From Ureibacillus xyleni (GTDB lineage: Bacteria > Bacillota > Bacilli > Bacillales_A > Planococcaceae): a stretch of DNA of 64,000 nucleotides. The stretch is from contig NZ_OBMQ01000003.1 of the NCBI RefSeq assembly GCF_900217795.1, forward strand, positions 62,001-126,000. Direction: 5' to 3'. Positions within the stretch are counted from its first letter, which is position 1; each line of letters begins with the position of its first letter. Below are positions 1-7,730 of the stretch, one piece after another. The translations under genes and the position numbers were made by a program. The notes under the pieces were generated by a model. It was not told the origin of the DNA. It made no database searches and saw only the letters and a program-made list of their open reading frames with translations.

Positions 1-55
1 TAGAAATTATGCGCCGTGCTATGTTACCATAATCGGTTTCACAATTCCCCACTCA

Positions 56-89
56 GAACCGTACATACACCTTTCAATGTATACGGCTC
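56..89 (-). ncRNA. Group II intron domain V catalytic hairpin
   Basis: Read on the minus strand this 34-nt stretch begins GAGCCGTAT, has a GAAA-type tip and ends GTACGGTTC, the canonical length and form of bacterial group II domain V, with the AGC triad near its base. It sits 40 nt downstream of the maturase ORF stop, the expected position. It looks intact, so the ribozyme core may still be active. Confidence 0.88.
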
Positions 90-128
90 GCCGGTTGTTT
101 ATTCAGAAAATCCGAAAATTTGTTATCG

Positions 129-1412
129 TTACTTATAAGAGTAATTATGAAAATCTTTAAGTTTTAGAAACGTATGTATGATTTGTTCTCCAGTTTTATT
201 TTGCTGAACTAAGCTTAAATGACCTTGTCGATGTTTTCGCATGCTGATAGCAACCTTTTTTGACGAGCTTCTTCTTTTTATAGCAATGGTTTTAATGAAA
301 CTGTGTTCTGCTATATAAAGTAATTTATTTAATAGATGAAAGTTATCGGCTAATTTGTAATAATTCCCAAACTTTTTTAGTTCTAAATTATATATTGAAA
401 GTATTTCTAGTTCACAAAGATTAACTAGTTTCTTTCTATGTTTAATCGTTAAATCATCTAAATTACCATAACCGTTCTTTAACGCGAATGAGTGTAAAGC
501 TCTTGCTGGGATATTTAATTGAATATAATTTCTTTTACATTTAGATATTTGATAGCCTAAAAATGGTATGCCTTTTCCGATATGCCGAATGTTTGTTGTT
601 CCCCTCGCAATTCTTAACTGTAAATTATTATTAATAAAGCATTCTATTAGTGATTTTAGCTTCTGTGCATCTTCTTTTGGACTAGAAACCCCAATAATAA
701 ACACATGAGCAAAACGAACGTATTTCATTTTACAGTAATTGGATTTCTGTTTTATCACATGTTCTATAAAGGTATCTAATTCATGAAGATATATATTAAG
801 AAGTAGCATAGAGAACTGGCGTGGCTGTTGTGCACCGTCATCTGTTTTTTCTAAATGCCATTTAGTCATTACACCACAACTTAAGGCATTGTGAATAAGT
901 AGTAAAAAACGTCTGTCATCTATTTTTTTGCTAATCCATTTCAATAAGTTTTTTTGATGTTCACGGTTGCTTTCCCCATCCAGTACGCCTTGGATACACC
1001 ACGTTACCCCATTCCAACTATTTTTAATTTCCAAAAGTGCCGATTGGTAAGAACGATTTCCTATAAAACCATGTGAATGTTTACTGAAAATCGGTTCATA
1101 TATATGGCTAAGAATAATACTCATTACCTCAAGCACTAACTTATCTTTAAAATTAAAAACTATCTGACTTGAATCCGGTTTTCGGTGCATAGGTGAGAAA
1201 CGAAATGTATTTTGTTGTAGCTGCTCAATCATCTCGTCAATCATTTTAAAACTTGTCCCATTTGTTACATTCATAGTATCTGAGCATAGATTGGTATATG
1301 CTTTTAACCAAAGATCCTTATGATAAAGTAAACGATAACAATCTTTTATCTTTTGATTTTTACGAGAAATATTCCGATAAACGCTTAACTGTTGAAATGG
1401 ATTTGATGCCAT
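129..1412 (-). CDS. Group II intron maturase with degenerate reverse transcriptase domain
   Basis: LtrA-like intron-encoded protein of about 427 residues. RT-family blocks are recognisable: DKLVLEVMSIIL and HGFIGNRSYQSAL match the usual DKLVQEV and HGFRPNRS blocks, and LLLNIYLHELD matches LLANIYLHELD. The active-site block reads RFAHVFIIGV where RYADDFLIGV is expected, so both YADD aspartates are missing. The first catalytic Asp block (usually DIKGFFD) is also altered, and PQGG is replaced. The C-terminal region (about 335-400: LEILSIYNLELKKFGNYYKLA) still looks like maturase domain X. I see no HNH endonuclease. Start chosen at ATG 1412, 8 nt after AAAGGAG; the GTG at 1430 overlaps that ribosome site. 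Reverse transcription is probably lost and splicing help possibly kept (inference). Confidence 0.85.
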   Translation of the reverse strand: MASNPFQQLSVYRNISRKNQKIKDCYRLLYHKDLWLKAYTNLCSDTMNVTNGTSFKMIDEMIEQLQQNTFRFSPMHRKPDSSQIVFNFKDKLVLEVMSIILSHIYEPIFSKHSHGFIGNRSYQSALLEIKNSWNGVTWCIQGVLDGESNREHQKNLLKWISKKIDDRRFLLLIHNALSCGVMTKWHLEKTDDGAQQPRQFSMLLLNIYLHELDTFIEHVIKQKSNYCKMKYVRFAHVFIIGVSSPKEDAQKLKSLIECFINNNLQLRIARGTTNIRHIGKGIPFLGYQISKCKRNYIQLNIPARALHSFALKNGYGNLDDLTIKHRKKLVNLCELEILSIYNLELKKFGNYYKLADNFHLLNKLLYIAEHSFIKTIAIKRRSSSKKVAISMRKHRQGHLSLVQQNKTGEQIIHTFLKLKDFHNYSYK

Positions 1413-1964
1413 ATTCATGACTCCTTTCACCGCAAACGTTAAAACAACCTGTCTCCCTTTCCCATGCTAAACTCATTACAAGCAAACGTTGAGTACTATG
1501 GAGACTCCGTTGCCATATGTGATTTTCAAACAACTATTTGTTATAGCCAATTTCGGCACTCACACTTAGGCAATCCCTGCATTACATATAAATTCAGATG
1601 CGTGATGGTTAGGTATCCCTTTCGACATTTTCCTTATACAAAGGATTGAAGGATAAATCTCACTATGGACAGGAAAGCGGAATTTCCAACAATCCATTTT
1701 ATCCTCATTACCTATTAGCTATCGTAGGTAATGGTGCACCCAACACTCATTTGTCTAGGATTCAGGCAGTTTAGCTTTTACCATACATCACTTGGTCTGA
1801 AGAACTGAATCAACGTTGATAGCTACGTTGTCTTTTCTCCTTTTCACGTCATGCTATGTTCCCTTGCCTAGTTTCCCTTGCAAGGTAAGACGCTGACCAT
1901 AGAACATTGTGAGAAGTTCTAGTTTTTTGCAAAAACACTGAATTCACATACATTACAGGCGCAC

Positions 1965-2519
1965 TCCGCTTGGGTGGTTATGTGCACAAATTATCGATGC
2001 AGCAGAACGTTTAACTGCTTCACGGTAAATTTCGCGCGGGTGAACAATACTTGAATTTAGACTTCCAATAAATATAGTTTGTTTGTGCAAAACTTGATTT
2101 TTGACGTTTAAGAAAAGAACTACAAAATGTTCTTGGTGAAGAGAGGACATTTCAGGCATTAAAAATGTTGCAGCATCCTGTGGAGAGCGGATGGTGAAGC
2201 GCGAATCAACTTGTTTTTGTGCGAGTCTCCTGCCAAGTTCAATGGCGGCTAAAAGTTGTACTGCTTTTGCTTCACCAATACCTTTAATTGAGACAATCTC
2301 CTCTAACGTTGCATGTTTTAATCCGTGCAATTTTTCAAAATAATTTAAAACACGATTGGCAAGAGTTAATACAGATTCTTGCTTTGTCCCCGTGCGTAAT
2401 AAAATAGCTATCAGTTCTTGATTAGATAAACTTTGAGCACCTTGATTGATTAACCTTTCCCTCGGTCGATCGTCTACATGTACATCACGAATCATCAACT
2501 CCGGAAATGGAACCGTCAT
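1965..2519 (-). CDS. radC: RadC, 5' exon (intron-split JAB/MPN-domain protein)
   Basis: First 185 codons of RadC (full length usually about 225-230). The N-terminal part contains a helix-hairpin-helix segment (IVSIKGIGEAKAVQLLAA, about 75-92). The C-terminal JAB1/MPN metalloprotease-like fold ends at AHNHPSG. The JAMM motif needs the Asp that follows this Gly, and that Asp lies in the missing 3' exon: the intron enters exactly at Gly|Asp. Without splicing the frame reads three extra codons and stops. Start ATG 2519 follows AAGGGAAGTGAAG. It lies 16 nt downstream of maf, as in B. subtilis. RadC's exact function is unsettled in the literature. Confidence 0.9.
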
Positions 2520-2535
2520 TTAATCTTCACTTCCC

Positions 2536-3123
2536 TTATATTTTTATTAAATTTAGGGCCACTAATTTTTCAAATAGACTTGCTAAAGGGAGTCCTACGA
2601 CGTTGTTATAATCTCCTTCAATTCGGTCGACAAATAAGACGCCATCTGTTTGAATTCCATATCCCCCTGCTTTGTCAAAGGGATCACCAGTTTCTACATA
2701 AGCTTCAATTAAATTTTGTGAAAGATTTTTAAAATACACCTCTGTTACTTCTACAAAAGTAGTTTCTGTACCATCTGCTTGTATAATAGCTACACCTGTC
2801 ATGACTTGGTGACGGTTGTTTGAAAGCTTTTGTAAGTGCGTAACAGCCTCTTGTCGCGTTTTTGGTTTATGTAGTAGTGTGTCTTCGAAGACAACAATAG
2901 TATCTGCCCCTATCAACGTTTTCCCTACTACTTTTTTTGCCACATCTCGAGTTTTTAGCAATGCTACTTTCCGCACATAATCGACCATTGTACTAGCGGA
3001 AACAGTTGTTTCAATAACATCACTTGTCATAATCTCAAAAGGAATACCGAGTTTTTCAAAAAGTTCTTTTCTTCTTGGGGATGCAGAAGCTAAAATAAAT
3101 TGTTCATCTGTAGTAAATTTCAT
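2536..3123 (-). CDS. maf: Maf family nucleotide pyrophosphatase
   Basis: About 195 residues, usual Maf length. Signature ILASASPRRKELFEKLG at the N-terminus, GADTIVVFED near residue 70, then TGVAII, and near the C-terminus GDPFDKAGGYGIQ with the metal/nucleotide-binding Asp and Lys. Maf proteins hydrolyse modified or non-canonical NTPs and, in B. subtilis, affect septum formation and division arrest. Two ATGs lie close together; the one at 3123 is 7 nt after AGGAGG and is preferred over the one at 3129, which is only 1 nt from it. It lies between the spoIIB-like gene and radC, the conserved Bacillus order. Confidence 0.95.
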   Translation of the reverse strand: MKFTTDEQFILASASPRRKELFEKLGIPFEIMTSDVIETTVSASTMVDYVRKVALLKTRDVAKKVVGKTLIGADTIVVFEDTLLHKPKTRQEAVTHLQKLSNNRHQVMTGVAIIQADGTETTFVEVTEVYFKNLSQNLIEAYVETGDPFDKAGGYGIQTDGVLFVDRIEGDYNNVVGLPLASLFEKLVALNLIKI

Positions 3124-3218
3124 TTCCATTCCTCCTAACTATATAATAGCCGAGGACAAGGATTTTGAAAAATTCCGGTAAATCTCAAAAAATTTCATTT
3201 TGCCTCAAAACTGTCCTA

Positions 3219-3854
3219 TCATAATTTAATTTTCATACAGTCGTTTTCATTAAAATAATGGGCAATTAGGTGCAATCTTACCACGCTTAAATCTCCTGAA
3301 ATGCTTGATAGAGCTGAAGTTATAGAATCCCAATCAGTTGGTTTGTTATCTAAATTTTTCGTATCTTCAAAATAAAATTTTGAAGGATTATTACTTTGTA
3401 AATGCGTTGGTAACGATTGTAGGGCTGGGTTTGAACATGTTGAAGCAGATAAAGTAAAAGATTTAGCAAATGATGTCGGATCATCTGTTATTACGAGCTC
3501 CTCTTTTACTGGCGTAACAGTGGACCAAACATAAAAATTACCATCTATTTCAACGATAGCACTCGTATTTAATGAGGCGTAACCAGCGATAAAATCCAAA
3601 GCTGATTTATGACTTGAGAATACACCATGTTGGTTTGCGAAAAATTCCACTGCCGTTTTGTCTACAATTGGTTCTTCTGTTGATTGTACAGGTATTACTT
3701 CTTCCTCAGGTTGATTTGATACTTGTTGTTGTTCTTTAGGATCCATGGAACTAAGCAATAATATAAAAAACAAAACACCTGCTAAGCCTGAAACCGACCC
3801 GATAATTGCTGCATGAATTAGATCTCTTTTTCCTATAACATTTGGAAATTTCAT
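3219..3854 (-). CDS. SpoIIB-like sporulation membrane protein
   Basis: About 211 residues. A short cytoplasmic N-terminus is followed by one membrane helix (about residues 17-37, GSVSGLAGVLFFILLLSS), then an acidic/Pro-rich linker and an extracytoplasmic region. The segment VEFFANQHGVFSSHKSALDF followed by YVWSTVTPVKEEL resembles a SPOR-type peptidoglycan-binding repeat. SpoIIB of B. subtilis lies between folC and maf, has the same single-helix layout, and helps septal peptidoglycan remodelling in engulfment. Assignment rests on position and architecture more than sequence. Start at ATG 3854, 7 nt after GAGGT; a GTG at 3863 overlaps that site. No comC is present next to it, unlike B. subtilis. 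Confidence 0.65.
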   Translation of the reverse strand: MKFPNVIGKRDLIHAAIIGSVSGLAGVLFFILLLSSMDPKEQQQVSNQPEEEVIPVQSTEEPIVDKTAVEFFANQHGVFSSHKSALDFIAGYASLNTSAIVEIDGNFYVWSTVTPVKEELVITDDPTSFAKSFTLSASTCSNPALQSLPTHLQSNNPSKFYFEDTKNLDNKPTDWDSITSALSSISGDLSVVRLHLIAHYFNENDCMKIKL

Positions 3855-3897
3855 TCGCTTCACCTCATTTTAACCGTATCAAAAAAAGAACAAAAAA

Positions 3898-3922
3898 AAG
3901 CGAAACTAATGTCGTCTCGCTT
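3898..3922 (-). terminator. Rho-independent terminator after folC
   Basis: AAGCGA and TCGCTT form a short stem; on the minus strand it is followed by a run of eight T. It separates folC from the spoIIB-like gene, so the latter is likely transcribed from its own promoter. Confidence 0.7.
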
Positions 3923-4017
3923 AAAAAATATTTCGCAAATAGTTCTAATAAACGATATTTTCCAACATTATTCCTTATCACTATTTGCATATTTAATTGT
4001 TTTCAATCATTCATTTT

Positions 4018-5265
4018 CTAAAATCTCTGCCGTAAATCCGTTAATAAATAAAGGGAACCTGTAACAATCGTTTTACCCGGTAAATTAATACAATGATTTA
4101 GAAATGATTTGCTATCTTTTACCTCAGTTTTCAACGCAGCCTTTGATAGGTTCATCATTTCCTCGGCATTCATTGCTCGGGAGTTTGAAAAATCAACAAA
4201 ATAAAATTCATCACTTACTGTCTCTAAAATGGTTAATACGGTACGTACGTCTTTATCGGCTAACATCCCAATAACAAAACGAATTTGTTCATCTGGAAAT
4301 TGCTGTTTAATTGTATTAACTAACATTTGGGCACTGGCAGGATTATGAGCTCCATCAAAATAAACATTTGGGAAAACCTGCTCAAACCTTCCCTGCAATG
4401 TAGAATGAAGCACGCCTTCCTTAACTTTTTCAACATCAATAGAAATCGCAAAATGTTTTGCCACTTCTAAGAAAGCTGTTATTGCTAAAGCCAAGTTTTC
4501 TGCTTGATGGTTGCCCGGTAGAGTTCGAACTAAGTGAGAAATTTCAAGACCATTCATTTCATTTTTATAGAAATCTCCTGTAGTTGAAGGAATTATGTGA
4601 ATTTGATCTCCTAAAACAACAAGTCGAGCATTTTTATCACTAGCTTCCTTTTCAATAACTATCATAGCTTCAGCAGGTAATGGGCCCACCACTACTGGCT
4701 TTCGTTCTTTAATAATACCTGCCTTGTGACTAGCGATACTCGAGATATCGGGTCCTAAAAATTTGGTATGCTCCAATGCAATACTTGTAATTACAGAGAC
4801 GATTGGAGTCACGACATTCGTACAATCATCTCGCCCACCCATCCCCGTTTCAAGTAATACTAGGTCCACTTTTTTATAAGCAAAATAAAGAAAAGCCGCG
4901 CATGTTAAGAGCTCAAAATCTGTTAGTTTGCCACTTAATCCAGCACCCTTCATTTGTTCAAAGAGTTGATCTAATTCGCTCTCTATAATTTGTTCACCAT
5001 TCGCTTGAATTTGGTCATGTACGTCAACAATACAAGGTGACATAAACTTCCCAACAGTTAATCCATGGCAGCGTGCGATTTGTTCAATAAAAGTTAAGGT
5101 AGAGCCCTTTCCATTCGTCCCTGCAATATGTACGACAGAAAGTTTATCTTGTGGGTTACCTAACAATTTTAATGCATCTTTAATAGCGTCTAATCCAGGT
5201 TTTATTTGATCACTACTACTTAAATTCCATATATTTTTATACTTTTCCAATCCAACGATCAACAT
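4018..5265 (-). CDS. folC: Folylpolyglutamate synthase / dihydrofolate synthase
   Basis: 415 residues, Mur-ligase-like fold. The P-loop HIAGTNGKGSTLTF is at about 47-60; the DLVLLETGMGGRDDCTN segment carries the Mg-binding and omega-loop residues; EHTKFLG with the downstream Lys of HKAGIIK (the carbamylated Lys region) and YFDGAHNPASAQ complete the family pattern. It adds glutamate to dihydropteroate and/or polyglutamylates folates in the cytoplasm. Start ATG 5265 follows AAAGGGTG. In B. subtilis folC directly follows valS; here a four-gene cassette separates them, and folC diverges from the first ATP-grasp gene. Confidence 0.95.
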   Translation of the reverse strand: MLIVGLEKYKNIWNLSSSDQIKPGLDAIKDALKLLGNPQDKLSVVHIAGTNGKGSTLTFIEQIARCHGLTVGKFMSPCIVDVHDQIQANGEQIIESELDQLFEQMKGAGLSGKLTDFELLTCAAFLYFAYKKVDLVLLETGMGGRDDCTNVVTPIVSVITSIALEHTKFLGPDISSIASHKAGIIKERKPVVVGPLPAEAMIVIEKEASDKNARLVVLGDQIHIIPSTTGDFYKNEMNGLEISHLVRTLPGNHQAENLALAITAFLEVAKHFAISIDVEKVKEGVLHSTLQGRFEQVFPNVYFDGAHNPASAQMLVNTIKQQFPDEQIRFVIGMLADKDVRTVLTILETVSDEFYFVDFSNSRAMNAEEMMNLSKAALKTEVKDSKSFLNHCINLPGKTIVTGSLYLLTDLRQRF

Positions 5266-5357
5266 AATACACCCTTTAAATTTTTATTAAGATTCGTTCA
5301 ATTATAACATTATCAAATACTTTATTAGAGTGTTAAACTAAACACGAGGAGGTTCTT

Positions 5358-6227
5358 ATGACAAACTGTTGGATTATTTATAATGGAAGTCTTATATCAG
5401 AAAAATTTGTTGACCAAGCAAATTTAATGGCTGAAGCCGTAAAAAAATATGATGTGGAACCGATTGTTTTAAAAAATTGTGATGTTCTAATGGATTTGCA
5501 AACAGAATTAGTAAACCGACCTGATTTTGTGATTTTTTTAGATAAAGACATTTTATTAGGCCAATTTTTAAAACAACAAGGCATACCTGTTTTTAATGAC
5601 CCGGACATTATCGAAATTTGTGATAATAAGGCAAAGCAATATTTAAAATTATCTCAAGGAAACATACCAATCCCAAAAACAATTATTGCACCGAAAGTTT
5701 ATAGAAATTTCTCTATAACACAAACAGGTTATTTTGAGAAAGTAATCGAGCAATTAAAATTGCCGATGATCATTAAAGAAGCACACGGCTCATTTGGAAT
5801 GAAAGTTTATTTAATTGAAACAGAACAACAATTTTATGAGAAAGTAAAAGAACTAAGCGGTGTAGATTTTGTGTTCCAAGAATTTATCGCATCGAGCACA
5901 GGACGTGACATACGGGTAAACATTGTTGGGGATGAAGTAGTCGCTGCTATGTATCGACACTCTGAAACTGATTTCCGCGCAAATATAACAAATGGCGGTA
6001 AAGCAGAGCGTATCGAACTTACGGAAGAACAAATAAAAATTGCTAAACAAGCTGCTTTGGTCTTAGGAGCAGAATATGCCGGTGTAGACTTACTATTTGG
6101 CGAAAATGAACAACCAATTGTTTGTGAAGTAAATGCAGCAGCTCATATTCGAAATATTTATAATGTTACGGGTGTAAATGTTGGCGAGAAATTAACACAA
6201 TATATTTTAAGGAAACTTGCACTATGA
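5358..6227 (+). CDS. RimK-like ATP-grasp ligase (first of pair)
   Basis: 289 residues. N-terminal pre-ATP-grasp region to about 95 ending NDPDIIEICDNKAKQYL, then the ATP-grasp core: MIIKEAHGSFGMKVYLI (ATP-binding Lys and Gly-rich loop, about 137-153), VFQEFIA (hinge), DIRVNIVGDEVVAAM, and GVDLLFGENEQPIVCEVNAA, where EVN is the usual Mg-ligand set. RimK relatives join amino acids to peptide, protein or small-molecule carboxylates; the substrate here cannot be told. Ribosome site GAGGAGG-like at 5346-5352. Its stop overlaps the next gene's start (ATGA), so the two are translationally coupled. Confidence 0.82.
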   Translation: MTNCWIIYNGSLISEKFVDQANLMAEAVKKYDVEPIVLKNCDVLMDLQTELVNRPDFVIFLDKDILLGQFLKQQGIPVFNDPDIIEICDNKAKQYLKLSQGNIPIPKTIIAPKVYRNFSITQTGYFEKVIEQLKLPMIIKEAHGSFGMKVYLIETEQQFYEKVKELSGVDFVFQEFIASSTGRDIRVNIVGDEVVAAMYRHSETDFRANITNGGKAERIELTEEQIKIAKQAALVLGAEYAGVDLLFGENEQPIVCEVNAAAHIRNIYNVTGVNVGEKLTQYILRKLAL

Positions 6228-7018
6228 CGGTTGGATGGCTGTTTTACACCGAAGAAGATGCAAATAAAAATCTTACATTTATCAATGAACTAATCCATGA
6301 AGCTCGTGCACAACGTATTGACTTAACGTTAAAATTTGAACATGAGTTTAATATACAAGACCTTACCAATGTAGATTTTGTTTGGAACCGTACACGAAAT
6401 GATGAACTCGCCCTTTATTTTGAACAACAAAACATTAAAGTTTTTAATAACCACTACGTAAATAAATTAGCAAATAATAAATGGCTCACTTATCAATTTG
6501 CGAAAAAGTTGAACATCCCATGTATTCCAACTTGGGACACACTACCTGATTCCTTAACTTTTCCTGTTGTCGTAAAATCCGTAGAAGGGCATGGTGGGCA
6601 AGAGGTTGCTCTTTGTCATTCCTTACAAGAGGTAAACCATTACATAAATTTATTTGGGAAAAATTCATCTATCATTCAACCCTTTATGCCTTCAAATAAT
6701 CAGGATATTCGAATTTGGATGCTGGGTGAACAAATTCTCGGCTCTGTTTTAAGAACTGGTAAAGAAAGTTTCAAATCCAATTACACTTTAGGGGGAACCA
6801 TTGAACATTTTCATATACCAGAAGAATTAAAATGTTATCTTAAGAAAATTGTCCACGAACTTAAAAGCGACTATATTGGAATTGATTTTATTAAAAGCAA
6901 CAATGTTTTCTATCTAAATGAAATGGAAGACCCTGTTGGCGCTAGGTCGTTTTATCATTTATATGATGTGAATTTACCCCATTTATTAATTTCGTATATT
7001 AATAATACGCGAACTTAA
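6224..7018 (+). CDS. RimK-like ATP-grasp ligase (second of pair)
   Basis: 264 residues, overlapping the first ligase by 4 nt. Pre-ATP-grasp region with FVWNRTRNDELA and NNHYVNKLANNKWLTYQFAK, then core motifs FPVVVKSVEGHGGQEVAL, IIQPFMPSNNQDIRIWMLG, LGGTIEHF, and GIDFIKSNNVFYLNEMEDP. The last replaces the usual Glu-x-Asn metal-ligand motif with EME, and the following ARSFY is unlike typical RimK, so substrate or mechanism may differ. The pair diverge enough (264 versus 289 residues) not to be a recent duplication. Likely acts with the first ligase as a two-step or heteromeric enzyme (inference). Faces the amidohydrolase gene across a shared terminator. Confidence 0.78.
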   Translation: MTVGWLFYTEEDANKNLTFINELIHEARAQRIDLTLKFEHEFNIQDLTNVDFVWNRTRNDELALYFEQQNIKVFNNHYVNKLANNKWLTYQFAKKLNIPCIPTWDTLPDSLTFPVVVKSVEGHGGQEVALCHSLQEVNHYINLFGKNSSIIQPFMPSNNQDIRIWMLGEQILGSVLRTGKESFKSNYTLGGTIEHFHIPEELKCYLKKIVHELKSDYIGIDFIKSNNVFYLNEMEDPVGARSFYHLYDVNLPHLLISYINNTRT

Positions 7019-7027
7019 AAATTGTAA

Positions 7028-7064
7028 AAGCTCATCAAATCCATTTTTAGGTTTTGATGAGCTT
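7028..7064. terminator. Bidirectional terminator between ligase pair and amidohydrolase gene
   Basis: AAGCTCATCAAAA pairs with TTTTGATGAGCTT around a 12-nt loop. It sits between the convergent ligase pair and amidohydrolase gene, ending both transcripts. Confidence 0.75.
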
Positions 7065-7070
7065 CTAATT

Positions 7071-7721
7071 TCACTGTTCTTTTAAGATTTTCATAATACT
7101 AGTTGTAAGAGAATCTAAAACTTTTTGAACTTGATGATTCTCCGTTGCTAAATCCAGTAATCTCCAATTTATCTCTATTTGAATGCAAGGTATCCCAACA
7201 GATTTAGAGACATCAGAACAAACTGTATTTTTAAATCCACCAGTAAAGAGCTCGTCTATAATCACTGGTGCGATACTTTTGCTTTCAAAGGATTCTTTAA
7301 TGATACCCTCGTATTTTGTATTATGAAAAACATTTTTACCTACACCTGTTCCGATTTCAATGGCGTTCGGTCGTTTGCTAGACATAATATGCAAATCCAT
7401 CAAGAACCGTAGATGATGTTCAGTTACGATTTCTTTAACAGCTTCTTTATAAGGGTGAATATCATCGTAATTCGGATCAGAGAAATCATTTTTCGTTTTC
7501 GTAATCGCAAAACAATTTAACTTTTTTTGTAAAACTTTTACGATGGCACCCGTCATAAATTCTCCTTGTTTTAGCTTGCCCTCTCGAAAATGTGTGACAC
7601 TGTGAGGACTAGACAAAATAACCGGTAGCTCCCCTTTAATAAGTTCAAATGTAGAAGATTCTGGGAAATTTTCCTCTTTATATGCTTTTTCCATATGTTT
7701 TAGTTGTTCAATGAGATCCAT
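7071..7721 (-). CDS. N-formylglutamate amidohydrolase-like enzyme
   Basis: 216 residues. LPVILSSPHSVTHFREGKLK (about 29-48) carries the SPHS zinc-ligand block of the HutG-type N-formylglutamate amidohydrolase fold; FLMDLHIMSS supplies the DxH ligand, and PCIQIEINW near the C-terminus the conserved Glu. No hut or formimidoyl-glutamate genes are nearby, so a histidine-degradation role is unlikely. Beside two ATP-grasp ligases it may cleave an amide or N-acyl bond in a ligase product (inference). It starts 9 nt downstream of the 598-residue gene and is presumably co-transcribed with it. Confidence 0.75.
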   Translation of the reverse strand: MDLIEQLKHMEKAYKEENFPESSTFELIKGELPVILSSPHSVTHFREGKLKQGEFMTGAIVKVLQKKLNCFAITKTKNDFSDPNYDDIHPYKEAVKEIVTEHHLRFLMDLHIMSSKRPNAIEIGTGVGKNVFHNTKYEGIIKESFESKSIAPVIIDELFTGGFKNTVCSDVSKSVGIPCIQIEINWRLLDLATENHQVQKVLDSLTTSIMKILKEQ

Positions 7722-7730
7722 AGTTCTCTC

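Larger units (their letters stand above)
1..1964 (-). mobile_element. Group II intron interrupting radC (3' end outside window)
   Basis: On the minus strand the radC reading frame stops abruptly after the HNHPSG codons and the next bases are GTGCG at 1964-1960, the group II intron 5' consensus. Some 530 nt of non-coding RNA-like sequence (1964-1431) then precede a reverse transcriptase-type ORF (domain IV), followed by a 34-nt domain V at 89-56. The 55 nt left before the window edge do not contain the expected continuation of radC (Asp-Pro after HNHPSG), so domain VI and the 3' junction probably run past base 1. The intron shares the orientation of radC, as required for splicing to restore the host mRNA. 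Domains I-III were not folded. Confidence 0.88.

Noticed and set aside
1464-1649. 61-codon plus-strand ORF near the intron
   Set aside because: Lies in the antisense of the intron RNA 5' domains, with no ribosome site and no protein-like composition.
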